DNA of 64,000 nucleotides from Tetracladium setigerum (lineage: Eukaryota; Ascomycota; Leotiomycetes; Helotiales), in assembly GCA_031472005.1 (NCBI GenBank), contig PZJY01000013.1, forward strand, positions 1,736,001 through 1,800,000, in the 5' to 3' direction. The notes under the pieces are model-generated. The model did no database searches, was not told where the DNA came from, and saw only the letters and a program-made list of their open reading frames with translations. Of the stretch, positions 23,404 to 34,640 are shown one piece after another (the first letter of the stretch is position 1; every line of letters starts with the position of its first letter). A program made the position numbers and the translations under genes.

Positions 23404-25227
23404 ATGCAGTCAATCGCCCCGGCTCCAGTCGCGCAGATGCACCACCATCATGGCCACCAGGTACGTACGTTACTGCTGCTGCTGTAATGTAATGTACTCA
23501 CTCTACTGTACATTACATTGCATATTCCTTATTCCCTTGCCCTTCCCCATCCTCATCCCCGTCCCCCTCTTACTTTCTGACAAAGCTCGAAACTTCATTG
23601 CCCCCCTTCCCTTCTCCCTTCTCTACACTACCTCTTCCGCTACCCCCGTGTGTGTGTTGTGTGTTGTGTGTGTGACCCGGGCTGGGAATTCCCAAGAGTC
23701 TTCGCGCTTTGTGGTTTTATGCCTGCCGATGCTGCGTGGAAAGAAGCAAGCTTCCTCTTCCTCCTCCTCCTCGTCCTCGCTCATTCCTTACCTCACCACC
23801 ACCACCACACCACACACCACCACCACTACTACTACTATTTCTCTTCACCATCTCCACTGCTACCAAAGCATTCGTTCATTTTTAAATAGAAAGCTGACTC
23901 ACCGCGCCCATAGGATATGAGTGCCGACAATGGTATACTTTCCCTTTCCTTTTCCTTCTTAACATACCCCCTCCCCCTCCCGTTTCCCTCTTCCCCAATA
24001 TCCCATTCCATTCAATACCCATACATACACATACATACATACCTTACCTACCTACCTACCTTACATACTTCCTCCGTCCCTGCCTTCCTACCCGCACTCA
24101 CTCCTCTCGTCACAACTCCCAATGGTGGACCCCGGCAGCAGTATCGCACTGTCATCCCCATCTCCTCTCTCGTGCGCACAGTATCATCATTACCTCTTGC
24201 TGACATGCTTCTTCCGCCTCTGCAAGACCTGAGAGCCCAGCTCACAGCTGCCGTTATAAACTCGTCGCAGCAGCAGCAGCCACAACAGCAGCAGCACCAC
24301 CACCCGCAGAATCCGCTTCCCCCAGGACTTCATGGCTATCCCGACCCTCGAGCCTCGAGCAGTGCCAGCCCTCACGACCATAATATCGATCCAGCAATGG
24401 GCGGCGGACCCGGAGGCATGATGAGCGCCGGTGCAGGAGGAGACAGTGGCGGCGAGGATTCCATGGGCGATGGTCGCAAGGGTGGAAAGCGAGAATTGTC
24501 GCAATCGAAGCGTGCCGCGCAAAATCGTGCTGCTCAGGTATGTGTGATTTTGCTGCACCCTTTCCGACCACCAAAACCCCCCTCCCTTCGCATCGCGTTG
24601 TTGTTGTTTTCGTTGGGGCGCCGATGCACAAGATGGAGTCGTCGCTCTCGTTAAAAAAAAAACTTTTTTGGTCGAGATGATTTCTATCGGCGCGTGAGTT
24701 GCTTTGTCAATTCTCATGTCATCAATCGCACCCATCGCATCTCCCACCACCTCGACACAACTGGAATATCAGGCTTACATAATACTAACATTCTCACAGC
24801 GTGCATTTCGTCAACGCAAGGAAGGTTATATCAAGAAACTCGAGGAGCAAGTCCGAGAGCTGCACTCGCTGGAGGATAATTTCAAGGCGATCCAGTCGGA
24901 GAACTACTCGTTGCGAGAGTATATCATTCATCTGCAATCGCGACTCATCGAGACCCAAGGCGACCTGCCTCCACCCCCGCGAATGTGAATCTCGCTCATC
25001 CAGGACCGGCTCGTCATGAAGGAAGTGCTGCTGCGATGGCGCCGATGACACAGTTACAAGCTTCGGCTGCGAGAGGTATCGCTGCCGCGAGTTTAGGAAA
25101 GGAGGAGCAGCAACAACAACAACAGCAGCAGCAACAACAAAGATATAAATCCGGTCTGGCAGAGGAGTCAACGACAGATGAGGATGTCATTCGTGCGCAA
25201 TTGCAGGGTGGCGTTCCTCATCTGTAG
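23404..25227 (+). CDS. kapC: kapC-type bZIP transcription factor
   Basis: A nuclear DNA-binding protein of the AP-1-like bZIP class. The basic region and zipper are split by an intron: KRELSQSKRAAQNRAAQ then RAFRQRKEGYIKKLEEQVRE, followed by ENYSLREYIIHLQSRL, which is characteristic of kapC. The proposed exons are 23404-23460, 23914-23932 (a 19-base mini-exon, inferred only from splice sites), 24182-24537 and 24800-25227. Upstream of the bZIP is a Gln/His-rich, low-complexity region; DHNIDPA is a familiar kapC element. In exon 4 the frame shifts at the C5 run 24974-24978: the uncorrected frame stops at 24986, while NLAHPGPARHEGSAAAM and a polyglutamine tract continue the family pattern in the next frame to 25227. 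One added base gives 286 aa. The targets are unknown; kapC is linked to stress and development in aspergilli. Confidence 0.8.
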
Positions 25228-26455
25228 TTAGTCAAGTGCCTCTGATTTGCCTTCTGTCTACGGATACTGCTTCTTTTTGTTCTTCTTCTTCTTCTTTACA
25301 ATCATGGCTTTGGCGTTGCGTTGTGGGGAACGGGAATGGCGTTTTATGCTTGATTTTTGGGTGGTGGGGAAATAATATCACTTCTTCTCTTTCGCTCGTT
25401 CGCTCGTTTGCTCGTTCTTATTGTTTTATCTTTTCTTCGCCGATGCACCTGTTCTATCAGCGGATTGGGTTGGCGAATGAGTGTGTGTGGGTGGGTGTAT
25501 GTATGTATGTAACGATTTGGCGTTGAAGTTGCGAGTTGCGAGTCACTGTGTGGGCGAAAGTAAAGTCGGTCAGTGAGGGAAACGTGGGGTGGGGAATTTG
25601 TGAAGCAGCGAGAGTGATATCTCAGAACTTCGACACTGCCGCACCTTACTTCTACTACTATAAATACCTAGGTAGCTTCGGCAATGACAAATGATGGGGG
25701 AGTTGCAAAACAGAAAAATGGGTTAAAACTACTAGATTAGATTGATGTCAGTCTTCTTCTCCTTTTTTTTCCCCTTGTGGCATTGCCTGTCTCTTTTCCG
25801 TGCCTCTCTACTTTAACTTTATACATACAGGGTAGAAAAGGGAGAGAGACAGGGAGAGAGAAGGGCAAGCAAATGAAAAGATATAAATGATTATTCAGTG
25901 AAAATTTCCGGACGTTTTTTTTTTTATAAAAAAACACTGAACATATCTGTGAGAACTTTGTTTTGGGGGATTTGCATTTTGTGTGTGAACTTCAGCGGTT
26001 GGGGAGGGAGAATGCTCTCTCACTCTCGAGTCCTCTCGCTTTCGCTCACTATTTTCACTAACACTAAACACAGTAACACTAATAATCACCATTGACACTT
26101 TGAAAGACTGACTGGCTATGTAGGTATGAAGCTATAACTATAACTATAACGATCCTCAAAACAGACAAAAAGATGGACCTATTCTATTATATCATAAACA
26201 CCAAATCTAACTTTTATCTCAAACTCTCTCTCTTTCTCTTTCTCTCTCACACACACACACTTTACCTCCGGGGAGAGAAATTTTCGAAGCGGTATTGATA
26301 AGTCTTACTTTATATTGGCAGGAAGGTAGGTAGGTAAGTAGGTAAGTAGGTAGGTAGGTAAGTACGTGAATGTGTTGTATATCAAATCCAATCTCTTTAC
26401 GCAAAGCATCTCCGCACGTAAAATACAACGCACGCACTTGAGTCACACTCAACAA

Positions 26456-26493
26456 TGTATGTATGTATGTATGTATGTATGTATGTATGTATG
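26456..26493. repeat. (ATGT)n microsatellite
   Basis: Nine or more perfect tandem copies of the tetranucleotide ATGT; a likely length-polymorphic marker. Confidence 0.9.
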
Positions 26494-26771
26494 GCACGTA
26501 ATCTTATATATACTGCAAGCATAAACTCCCCCTCTTATACACATAGGTGGTACCTAAAGTATGTAGGTACGTAGGTAGCTTAGAATAATCAAATGATATA
26601 TACAAGGGTAAGAATGTTCAAGTGTTGCACTCTAATCCTGTCTGTGTTGCACCGGAAAGCTTCTTTCAAAGTTCTACTTGGCCGGACTTGCCTCAGTAGA
26701 GTGACCTCAGTAAGGTGAAATAAATATACTGTTTTTCATTCTCCATGCACGGCATACACAACACTACCTAC

Positions 26772-26930
26772 CCAAGGTAACTTGCTTTTTGAAAATCCTA
26801 CTCTAATGAAACCATGCAATATAATATCACTGCCACTAGTACACAGGTAACTACCAAGGTAACTTGCTTTTTGAAATCCTAATCTAATAAAACCATATCA
26901 TATCACTGCCACCAGTACATAAGTTAACTA
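26772..26930. repeat. Imperfect tandem duplication, 82-bp period
   Basis: The block beginning CCAAGGTAACTTGCTTTTTG occurs at 26772 and again at 26854. The second copy has several substitutions and is a few bases shorter. Both copies end before CAACTGACTATC. No coding content; it lies downstream of both flanking genes. Confidence 0.85.
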
Positions 26931-27048
26931 TCGCCAACTGACTATCACTACAACCAACCAACCCGCCGCCACCAGTCTCAACCATCAGAATAACCAATGT
27001 AAGTTCAATCAACTAAAGAAAAGAGGAAGAAAAACAGTCCATTCAATT

Positions 27049-29424
27049 TCAAGAATACGCATTCCCCAACCCATTCTCCCTCAAATTATCCCCTCCTCTC
27101 TCAGCATACTCCTCCCTCGTAACCCTCGCACTCCTCCACCTCTGCCCACCATCACCAGCACCCCCGACACCAGCACCACCATCCACCCACCTCGCAGCCC
27201 CTCTCCACGCATCCCCCACCGCATCCTTCGCCCTCCTAACATTCAACTCACACCCCGCAGGCAAACTCCCCCTGAGACCCTCCCTCACCCTCTCATCAAA
27301 CGTCGCAAAGCTCGTATACCCCCCGTGAGAAAGATATCTTTCGCGAACGCAGCCGCGCCACCATCACCGTAATTGCCTAATCGCTGATTCAAGATATCGG
27401 CCGCGATCTCGATGAGACCCGCTTGGTCGAGGCCGGCGATGGAGGGTTGGAAGATGACTTCCGGCACGCGGATGCGTTCGACGTTGAGATGGAGTTGGTG
27501 CGCTTGGCCTCTACTCTCAGGGTCGAAGGGTCGAGGACCGCGGAGGAAGGCGTGGATGAGGGATTTGGTCCAGTCGGATTGGGCGTCTAGCGTGTGATCT
27601 TCCGTGAACTCGGGATCATACTTCAACAACTCCGTCTCGAGCGTCTTCAGCGTCGCGCCTAAATCTTCCTCCTCCTCGTCGTCAGATCCGGGCTCGGCGA
27701 TTTGGCGGTAGACACCCCAGTCGTCGTCGTTGGCGCCGAAGTTGTCGTCATCGTTTCCGCGGCGGCGTTTCTTGGTCGGATTGTCGGAGGCGAGGTTGGC
27801 GATGTTCTTCATTCTGTTTTGGCTGGCGAGGGATTTGCGGTTTCCGAGGTCGGCTTTGAGACGGTCGCGGTCTTTGATCTTTTGCACGATTTCTTTACGA
27901 GCGAGGTGGCGCTCTTGGAGCCATTGATCAAGATTGTTTTCGCGCTTCTCATCATCCAGGGCTTGGATCTTGTCGACTCGTGCTTTTTCCAGAGCCTTTT
28001 CTTCTTTGGCACGGGCGCGAGCGGTATGGTTTGATTTCATCAAACGCTGGTGTCGTTTTTGTTTGAGGCCTGCCTCGTCGAGCTGGGAATCGGAGACTTC
28101 GAGGAGGGAGTAGTCTGGTTCTTCGACTTCTTCTTGGAGTTCAATACCAAGATCCTTCATTCTTGCCTTTCGTATGGATTTGTCGAGTTCCTTGATTAAC
28201 TTCTCCAAGGCTGCCTCGTCTTTGATCTCTTCGGCGTCAAGGAGGCGTTTGATCTCTTTCTTGGTTTCGTTGGCAAGTTTAGACTGAAGTTGGCGATACC
28301 AGGCTAGCTCTTCTTCTTTGCGGACCAGTTTCTCGAGTCGCATTTTGGCGGCTTGCTCTTGGAGACGACGTCCGCCTTCTTTGCGCTTTTCGGCAATGCG
28401 GGCGAGTTCTTCGGCGGATTTCTGGATGATGATTTCTTCAACGTAGGGGTACTGAATTATGTGATCGCGGTCTTCAAGGCCAGTCCAATCGAGGTAGCTA
28501 CTTAACTCGGAAGTGTAGTCTTGAGAGAGGTAGCAATGGTCATGGATCATATGTTCTGTCTGGGAGGAGTTGAGTTTGCCGGGAAAGGTTGGATATTTCA
28601 AGCGGATGAGCTTGAGCAGATATTCTGCACTTTGAGAGCCACCCCAGTTCAATCGAGTCGCTTGAGTGAGGATAGCCTTTTGATTGAGGACGGGGATGAC
28701 GTGAGTTGAGCTGTGGGAGGAAGAGACAACAAGACCAGTTTTGCCATCGTTGTAGTCATAGGAGAAAAGAGAGTCGATTCCAAAGGCCAGTGAAGGCGCC
28801 GAATAACACTCAAAGATAATCTCAGTCATAGCTGACCGTAGTATTAGCAAGTAATCGATACTTCTGTCTCCATAGATAACTTACTCTTCCTCGAATAGGG
28901 CAAATTAGCCACTGCCTCTGTCATAACAATTGGTACATCCACCCCTCCATTCGAGCCATCAATGCCCATCTTAATGAAGATATAATCCAGTACCGACTCC
29001 ATGACATCCCAGTTATTAACAATGCTACTTCCAGCCTCGAAAATGTTTCTCATATGCCCTCGCGCTGTGGTATCCGCAAGCACATCCGCCCCAACGAAGG
29101 AATAACTCTTCCCAGCCTTGCGGTCGCGGTATTTGGCGAATATTGGTAGGACATTTAACCGTGGTTTATCTTCGAATGACCAGCCTGCTCTTGTACCGGA
29201 GGAGCCTGTATACTGTGTTAGTATTGTGCTGATGATATGGAGAAAGGGAAGGGGTTGGTGGTACCGTTGTCAATGACAATTGCAGCCGCATCAGCTCCTC
29301 TCGACTTGGCTTTACTGTAGCCATCATTCTGGGGCTGGATGTATTGCTCGAAGTAAGCCTCTCTTGGTGTGTAGAGCTTTGGTGGTGGGATTGTAGGTGC
29401 TGGTTCGGGGCCGTCAATGTCCAT
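27049..29424 (-). CDS. ARP5: Actin-related protein 5, INO80 complex
   Basis: A nuclear actin-related protein that, with Ies6, forms a module of the INO80 remodeller coupling ATP hydrolysis to nucleosome sliding. Exons are 29424-29265, 29205-28885 and 28831-27049, in phase, giving 754 aa once one base is allowed for. The N-terminal actin fold is clear (GADAAAIVIDNGSSGTRAGW, the phosphate loop; SYSFVGAD; FEAGSSIVNNWDVME). A long charged coiled-coil insertion specific to Arp5 follows (about residues 290-560, with KRRRG). The C-terminus holds DIFLTGG and VTREEYAERGG. At the C6 run 27319-27324 the frame shifts exactly within the conserved FLTGGYTSF-type motif; the rest of the family pattern continues in the next frame. 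IES6 lies about 1.1 kb away on the other strand. Confidence 0.9.
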
Positions 29425-29856
29425 CGCTGAGGGGACATTACGTTGTAATGAAGAGGTCGCAGACAGTTGGGGCTAGTTTGTCGCGATCGTGGACGAAGAA
29501 TTGTTCCTGATGGAGAGGGAGATGTAGACTCGAGGAGATGTAGATAAGTTGGCGCAAGGCATTGGTTATTTTAGTGGTTGATGAAGTTCGCTTTTCCGAG
29601 ACTCACGAGGCTACATCGGTGATGCAAGGCTGATTTTGGTGATCCTCTCAAGGAGTGGAGTCGTTTTGATGTTTGTCTCACAGGGTTGAAGAGAGCACTT
29701 CCTTCTTTATCTACTTAGCACACTAATTCACGGGAAGGGTAGTTTCATTTCTTGGTCATTTTATTTCTTGTTGACGAATTGTCTTTATGTCATGCCCATT
29801 TCCCTAAACTCCTGCCCATGCCATGTGCTACTAATCACCCCTCACACACTCTACTA
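29425..29856. other. ARP5 upstream region
   Basis: The interval between the ARP5 start and the DAD4 stop, both on the minus strand. No gene is seen; it should contain the ARP5 promoter. Confidence 0.5.
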
Positions 29857-30289
29857 TCAAGCCGGATCCTTCAAGCTATCCGTTGCTTTTCACATTTTAG
29901 TATTATATCCAGAGTTATAGAAAGGATAAATTTACCTTCTAAATGAAAGAGAACGTTTGACTGATAGCTCTGGAACATTTGGGCGACCAACTCAACGTCC
30001 ATATTCTGAATGTTGACTTCCTGAAATAGTTATCAGCATTTGATGGACAGGACATATCCTTTTCAAAATCCCTCATACTTGAAGACGCCGGTTCAACTGC
30101 ATAACAGCTTCGTTTAGTTTCTCCTGTTTGCAAGAATTAGTGGTCTTCAAGAGAGGAGGCATGGGACAAGAAGACATACCACATTGGTGATGATGCGGGA
30201 AAGCAGCATATTCTGCTGATGCTCATGAGGGCTCTCCTATTCTGTCTTTAATATATGCATTACCAAGTCAAGATATCTTCACATACCAT
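29857..30289 (-). CDS. DAD4: DASH/Dam1 complex subunit Dad4
   Basis: A kinetochore component of the microtubule-encircling DASH/Dam1 complex, needed for chromosome attachment. Five tiny exons (30289-30287, 30236-30180, 30123-30079, 30020-29936, 29885-29857) splice in phase to exactly 72 aa, the length of yeast Dad4. The family signature is plain: HEHQQNMLLSRIITNVEKLN, NRRLQEVNIQNM, ELVAQMFQSYQSNVLFHLE, ending ATDSLKDPA. All introns are GT-AG with GTATGT, GTATGA or GTAAAT donors. The first coding exon consists of the ATG alone. The gene is too short and split to appear as one open frame. It starts 238 bp from the IES6 start on the opposite strand, so the two probably share a promoter. Confidence 0.92.
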
Positions 30290-30527
30290 GTTGTGATAAT
30301 TATCTGCTCTTCTTGATTAAAGTCGCGGTGACAAGCGCGTTCAGAAAGCGACAAACATCTTGGAATTTGGAGGCAGAAAATCGAGAGTTGATTGGCCACT
30401 CACCATAGCTCTGCTTGATCCTCCTAACAACCAATTCAACTCTACGCTTTTCAACTCCATCCCATTCCCTCCAGCGTCATCATACAATTTATATCTCTCA
30501 ATCAATATAAAGCAAAATCTCATCAAA
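30290..30527. promoter_or_regulatory. Divergent DAD4/IES6 promoter
   Basis: A 238-bp interval between two divergent start codons. It contains GATTGGCC at about 30389, an inverted CCAAT box, and AACCAATT at about 30429. No clear TATA box is near IES6, as is common for housekeeping genes. Confidence 0.6.
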
Positions 30528-31111
30528 ATGGCACCCTCTACCCCGACGCAGACGCCCACCAGGCTCTCATCGAACAACTCGATGTCCACTCGATTCCCAA
30601 ACCCTTCCGCAACCCTCACTGGAAGCCCAATCAACGCCGCAACAAAAACATCAAAACTATCCTCGGCGAGGCAATTCGTAAAGAAGCCTCCCTCCTCCCA
30701 ACCCAAGATAACAGCGGAGCCGTAACCCCCTTCGCAGACAACGACTCTGCCACCTCCACAGACGGCGAGAGCACCGCCGCAACAGCTACACCAGCGCCAG
30801 CAACCACTCTACAACCACCCAATCTTGCGCAAGCCTCGAGGAATCTATCGAAGTTGGTGCTGGAGAGGAATATGCGCAGTAATGGATTCTCGAATGCGCC
30901 GAGTGCGACATATACGAATATTGAGAGTGCGCCGAGTATGGCGCATAACCGACATTATTGTGACATTACGGGATTGAGAGCACCCTACACGGATCCGAAG
31001 ACAAGATTGAGATATCATGATAAGGAGGTTTTTGCGGTTATTAGGACTTTGGGACAGGGTGTTGCGGAGCAGTATTTGGAGGCCAGAGGGGCTCATACGG
31101 TTTTGAAGTGA
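30528..31111 (+). CDS. IES6: INO80 subunit Ies6 (YL1 C-terminal domain)
   Basis: A nuclear partner of Arp5 in INO80. The C-terminal YL1_C domain is complete (HYCDITGLRAPYTDPKTRLR, YHDKEVFAVIRTLGQG, EQYLEARGA). The N-terminus has the Ies6 pattern ALIEQLDVHSIPKPFRNPHW followed by KPNQRRNKNIKTIL. The start codon at 30528 (MAPSTP) is in a different frame from this; one additional C in the C4 run 30541-30544 connects them into a single-exon 194-aa protein. Read literally, the frame from 30528 would encode an unrelated 65-residue peptide. With ARP5 and DAD4 it forms a tight cluster, and both halves of the Arp5-Ies6 module lie within 4.1 kb. Confidence 0.88.
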
Positions 31112-32047
31112 GCAGGATGACTTTGTAGTAATGGTATATTCTACGGGGAAAAGAGGAGCATCAAGTGGAAGAATGATGATGATGTTGGATATCAAGCTGT
31201 GTGATTCGAGTACGGAGGACAAAATGGAGGAAACAGCTGCCAAAGCACCACCACGAGAGACCACACACACCTGTCGAACAAAACCCTCAAACACACCCTT
31301 TAACAAGTAATATCCGACCGACAAAGTCAAGCCCCTTCCACCCATCTCTCGTCTTTCAACGAGAGGCTCAAGAAGACGCTCCGGCTTAATCGCGATCACC
31401 CTTCCCCTTGGAAGAGGAAAGGAGGTTTTGTTCTCTGCCTTTGAAGACGGGGTACCGAGAGAATATAGGAACAGAATAAACTCAGTTACTAGAGCGTGGA
31501 AGCTTTAGTCGCCGCGGCAGTATCAATATCATACTATACTATACCGTATCTCTCTCTCGTATCATTGTGAAATGCTTGCCCTTCTTGCTTCGACAGTGAC
31601 AAGAAAGAAGAAAAAGGGAACAAAGCATTCCTGGTGAAACAACAAACCATCTTCAAAGAACAGGAGATCATTGATTGAAAACCTCATACAATTGTAATAG
31701 AGTAACGAGATGCCATGACCCCATACACAGTAGTCGCGAAACTGTGTGCGGTTGAAAAGTTGAGAGAGAGATGAACTTCGGTCCGTGTCGAAGGAAAAAA
31801 AAGAAAACGACAGTGTCCATCTCTCAACCATTTCCCTGGCAAGCCAAGCCCGCTAAAATAACGCGTGGCCCCAGCTCCCATTCTGCGCGTCGAAACATTT
31901 CAACTTTCTTTCTAGGAGGCCAACTCGCCCTTATCGCATCGTCAATCTGTTATTTAAAAACACCTTCCTTTTCTTGTTACCTGTTCACAATTTGTGCTTC
32001 CAACAGCAGGGAGTTAAAATAAAAGAAGACAAAAAGAAACCGCAAAG
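31112..32047. other. Intergenic between IES6 and GOT1
   Basis: No gene is seen. It holds the IES6 3' region and the GOT1 promoter; the last 100 bases include the leader of GOT1. Confidence 0.4.
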
Positions 32048-32870
32048 ATGCCTACAATGTGGTTATCAGATTCACAGAGTACGTTTTTCTTCCATCCTAT
32101 CCGGCCCTCGAGTTCGGTATTCCGTTGGGAAAGTGGCTCGCAGAAAAAACCCAACTTTTTGCGCCGGGAGACAAAACAACATTTACAAAAATGCTAACGG
32201 ATGTGTGTGCATTGTAGAAGTGGGAGTGGCTTTCTGCTCTGGAGGTACGATTGATTCCTCTGTTTTAATAAAGTATTTTGGGGTAAATGGGGAGTGCTAA
32301 TGGTGGATATGTCCGGATAGGGGGTTCTTTTTAGTAGGAGGTGTGCTTTTGTTTTTTGATCGAGCTATGTATGTCTTTTCCACCCAATTCCCCCGTCTTT
32401 TATATACACATGCTTTTTACAATGGCTAATATGAATACTACCATAGGTTAGCAATGGGCAACGTAAATCTCCCCCCAATACCTCAAACCCTCCTCCCCCC
32501 CTTCTCTAAACCATCACTAACACGTCCTCCCCCAAAAAACAGATCCTCTTTCTAATCGGCCTAACCATCATCATCGGCCCCTCCAAAACCCTCCTCTTCT
32601 TCGCACGCCGCCAAAAGCTCAAAGGCACCGCCGCCTTCTTCGCCGGTCTCACACTTATCCTCATGCGCTGGGCGCTGATCGGCTTCTTAGTCGAGTTGTA
32701 CGGGATATTCATTCTTTTTGGGATTTCTTGGGGACGATTGCCGGGTTTGCGAGGAATGTGCCGGTTGTTGGGCCGTGGATTGGGAGGGGGTTGATGCTGT
32801 GGGGGTGGGAGGGGGGAGAGTTTGCCTGTTTGATTTGGAGGCGATTAGTGGAATGGGGTGGAGGGAATGA
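32048..32870 (+). CDS. GOT1: Golgi transport protein Got1
   Basis: A four-helix membrane protein of the early secretory pathway acting in ER-Golgi and endosome-Golgi traffic. Exons are 32048-32078 (MPTMWLSDSQ), 32218-32244 (KVGVAFCSGG), 32321-32368 (FFLVGGVLLFFDRA), 32447-32462 (MLAMGN) and 32543-32870 (ILFLIGLTIIIG, FFARRQKLKG, MRWALIGFLVELYGIFILFG, TIAGFARNVPVVGPWIG). The family pattern is continuous only if single bases are missing at three G runs: 32321-32324, 32720-32722 and 32786-32790. With them the length is 150 aa, close to known Got1. The third site rests only on the C-terminal fit: without it the frame runs on to 33135 with an atypical Arg-rich tail. The identity is secure; the exact C-terminus is not. 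Confidence 0.85.
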
Positions 32871-33798
32871 AGGTGTATGGATTGGGAGGGAAATAAACGG
32901 AGAGGGGTTGGGAGGAGAGGGGAGGAGGAGAAGAAATGTGTATAATGCGGAAGTCAAAGGAGGGAGACATAAGACGAGAACGAGGACGAGGACGAGAAGC
33001 AGACACACACAGAGAGTCAGACATGACTCTCCGATACAGTACAGTACGTGGGTGTATGTGTATGTTTATAACGACGACCGAACGAACACCCCCCATTTGC
33101 TGGTGGCGTATAAAGGCATGGGCGTTTTGGGATGATTGATTTATTTGTGGTTAGAACTGGGGTGGTTGCGTAGTTTGAGCTGTTGCTCCTCGCATCGTTC
33201 TTCATTTTTGGGAGGATGATTAGATGAATGAGAGATTCTGTTCTTTGTGCTTTTAAGTGGGGAGATGGCAACTGCCGTGTTCATATGGTGTAGTGGAGGG
33301 TAATATGATGTGAGACATTTGGTAGGTAGAGCTGGATGAATTAGATTGTGGAGAGGAGATAATGTCTGCAATATAGACAAATGTTTCTACATTGAAGGAA
33401 GGTTGTCTTGTCTTGAAGGGTGTTCACTCCTACACATGAGGTCTTGTGCTTTAAGCCTTTAAGCCTTTGATCCAATCATGAAGAAATGATGAGAACTTGA
33501 TGGGGAGGAAAGTCGGTACCAGCAACGTTTCACTCTTCCGCCAAACCTCAGAGCAGAATCCCATCATTTTACAAACCGTAATAGGTAGAAAAAAGGTCAT
33601 GTATTCATTCCTATGCAAAGGATTCCTTCCGCCCTCTCCATCCAGATCCACAGACACTACTCTAATATAGCGTCTTCCATCCTCTCATCCATCGATCCCC
33701 CCCTCCTTCCCTATTCATGTTTCGAGAAACAACAACAACCCCCATTCATTACCAACCGCACGCACACCATGTCGCCAAATGTCAACCACCACCACCAC
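32871..33798. other. Intergenic between GOT1 and profilin, convergent
   Basis: GA-rich and low-complexity DNA, with no gene seen. The two genes converge here, so it holds both 3' ends. Confidence 0.4.
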
Positions 33799-34640
33799 TT
33801 AATAGCCCGTGCTAATAAGATAATCTGCCAATTGCTCCACAGTCTGAGCCGAGTTCCCTGCAATCATAGTCTCCGAGTAGTGAGCGATGAGGATAGCCTG
33901 GGTCGTCTTGACGATTACTACACCTTCTCTACCCTATTTTCCATTTGCTCTCTCGTCAGTACCTTGTCTATCCTAGTATTTCTGTTTCTTCGTTCTATGA
34001 AAGTGTATTGGATATGTAGGGAGGTAGGTAGGTCGGGGTTATGAGAGATAAAAGGGGAAGAAAAAAAGAATGTCTGTACCTTTCGTGCGTAAAGACTTCG
34101 ATCCTCAGCCTTGGTAAGGACGTATCTCTCCCCCGCAACATGAAGACCTTCCGCGTATAATTTATCTGGTTTTCCACTCAAACCAGTGATGATTTCTTTG
34201 ATTTCGGCGGGTTTGACCTATTAACACCAAGAGAGATCCATTAGCAAGTTTCCCCCCTGTTTCTCCCCAGATTGTACCAGCAACGAGAAGTTTGTTTTTG
34301 ATAAAACGAAAGAGGTAAGGGAAAGGGAGGGCAGGCAGGCGTACATCGAATCCAGAGCTGGCTGCCCAAACGCTGTCGCCCGCGGCGCTGTAAATGGCTC
34401 CCTTGTCTACGTGACCACTTCCCACCAAGCTAACGCATCATCCATCATTCATCAGCTTTCTATCCTGCTATGCTAGGTATTGTTTCGATGGGGAAGATGA
34501 GGATTTTTACCTGGAGTCGATGTATGCTATTTATCGCGTGTCAGCGTGGTTGTCGAAGAGGGGAGGGGTAGCTTTTGGGTTCGCTGGTGGGTTGCCTGCC
34601 CCGCAGGTTGGTTTGGTTTTGACTTACCTTGCCACGACAT
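33799..34640 (-). CDS. Profilin
   Basis: A small actin-monomer and polyproline-binding protein of the cortical cytoskeleton, needed for polarised growth. Five exons (34640-34628, 34527-34512, 34429-34345, 34217-34080, 33933-33799) splice in phase to 128 aa. The sequence follows the family throughout: MSWQAYIDSSLVGSGHVDKG, IYSAAGDSVWAASSGFDV, LYAEGLHVAGERYVLTKAED, RSLYARKGREGVVIVKTTQA, ILIAHYSETMIAGNSAQTVE, ending LISTGY. Exon 2 is only 16 bases. No frameshift is present, in contrast to the adjoining GOT1. Confidence 0.93.

Larger units (their letters stand above)
25228..27048. other. Intergenic between kapC and ARP5, convergent
   Basis: A 1.8-kb stretch between two converging genes, with no gene seen. 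It holds TAGG/TACC runs at about 26323-26365, an ATGT array (26456-26493) and an 82-bp tandem duplication (26772-26930). Confidence 0.5.

Noticed and set aside
27285..32870. ARP5, IES6 and GOT1 as pseudogenes
   Set aside because: Their only defects are single-base shifts at G/C runs shared with many other genes, and the rest of each conserved protein is intact, so sequence error is the better explanation.
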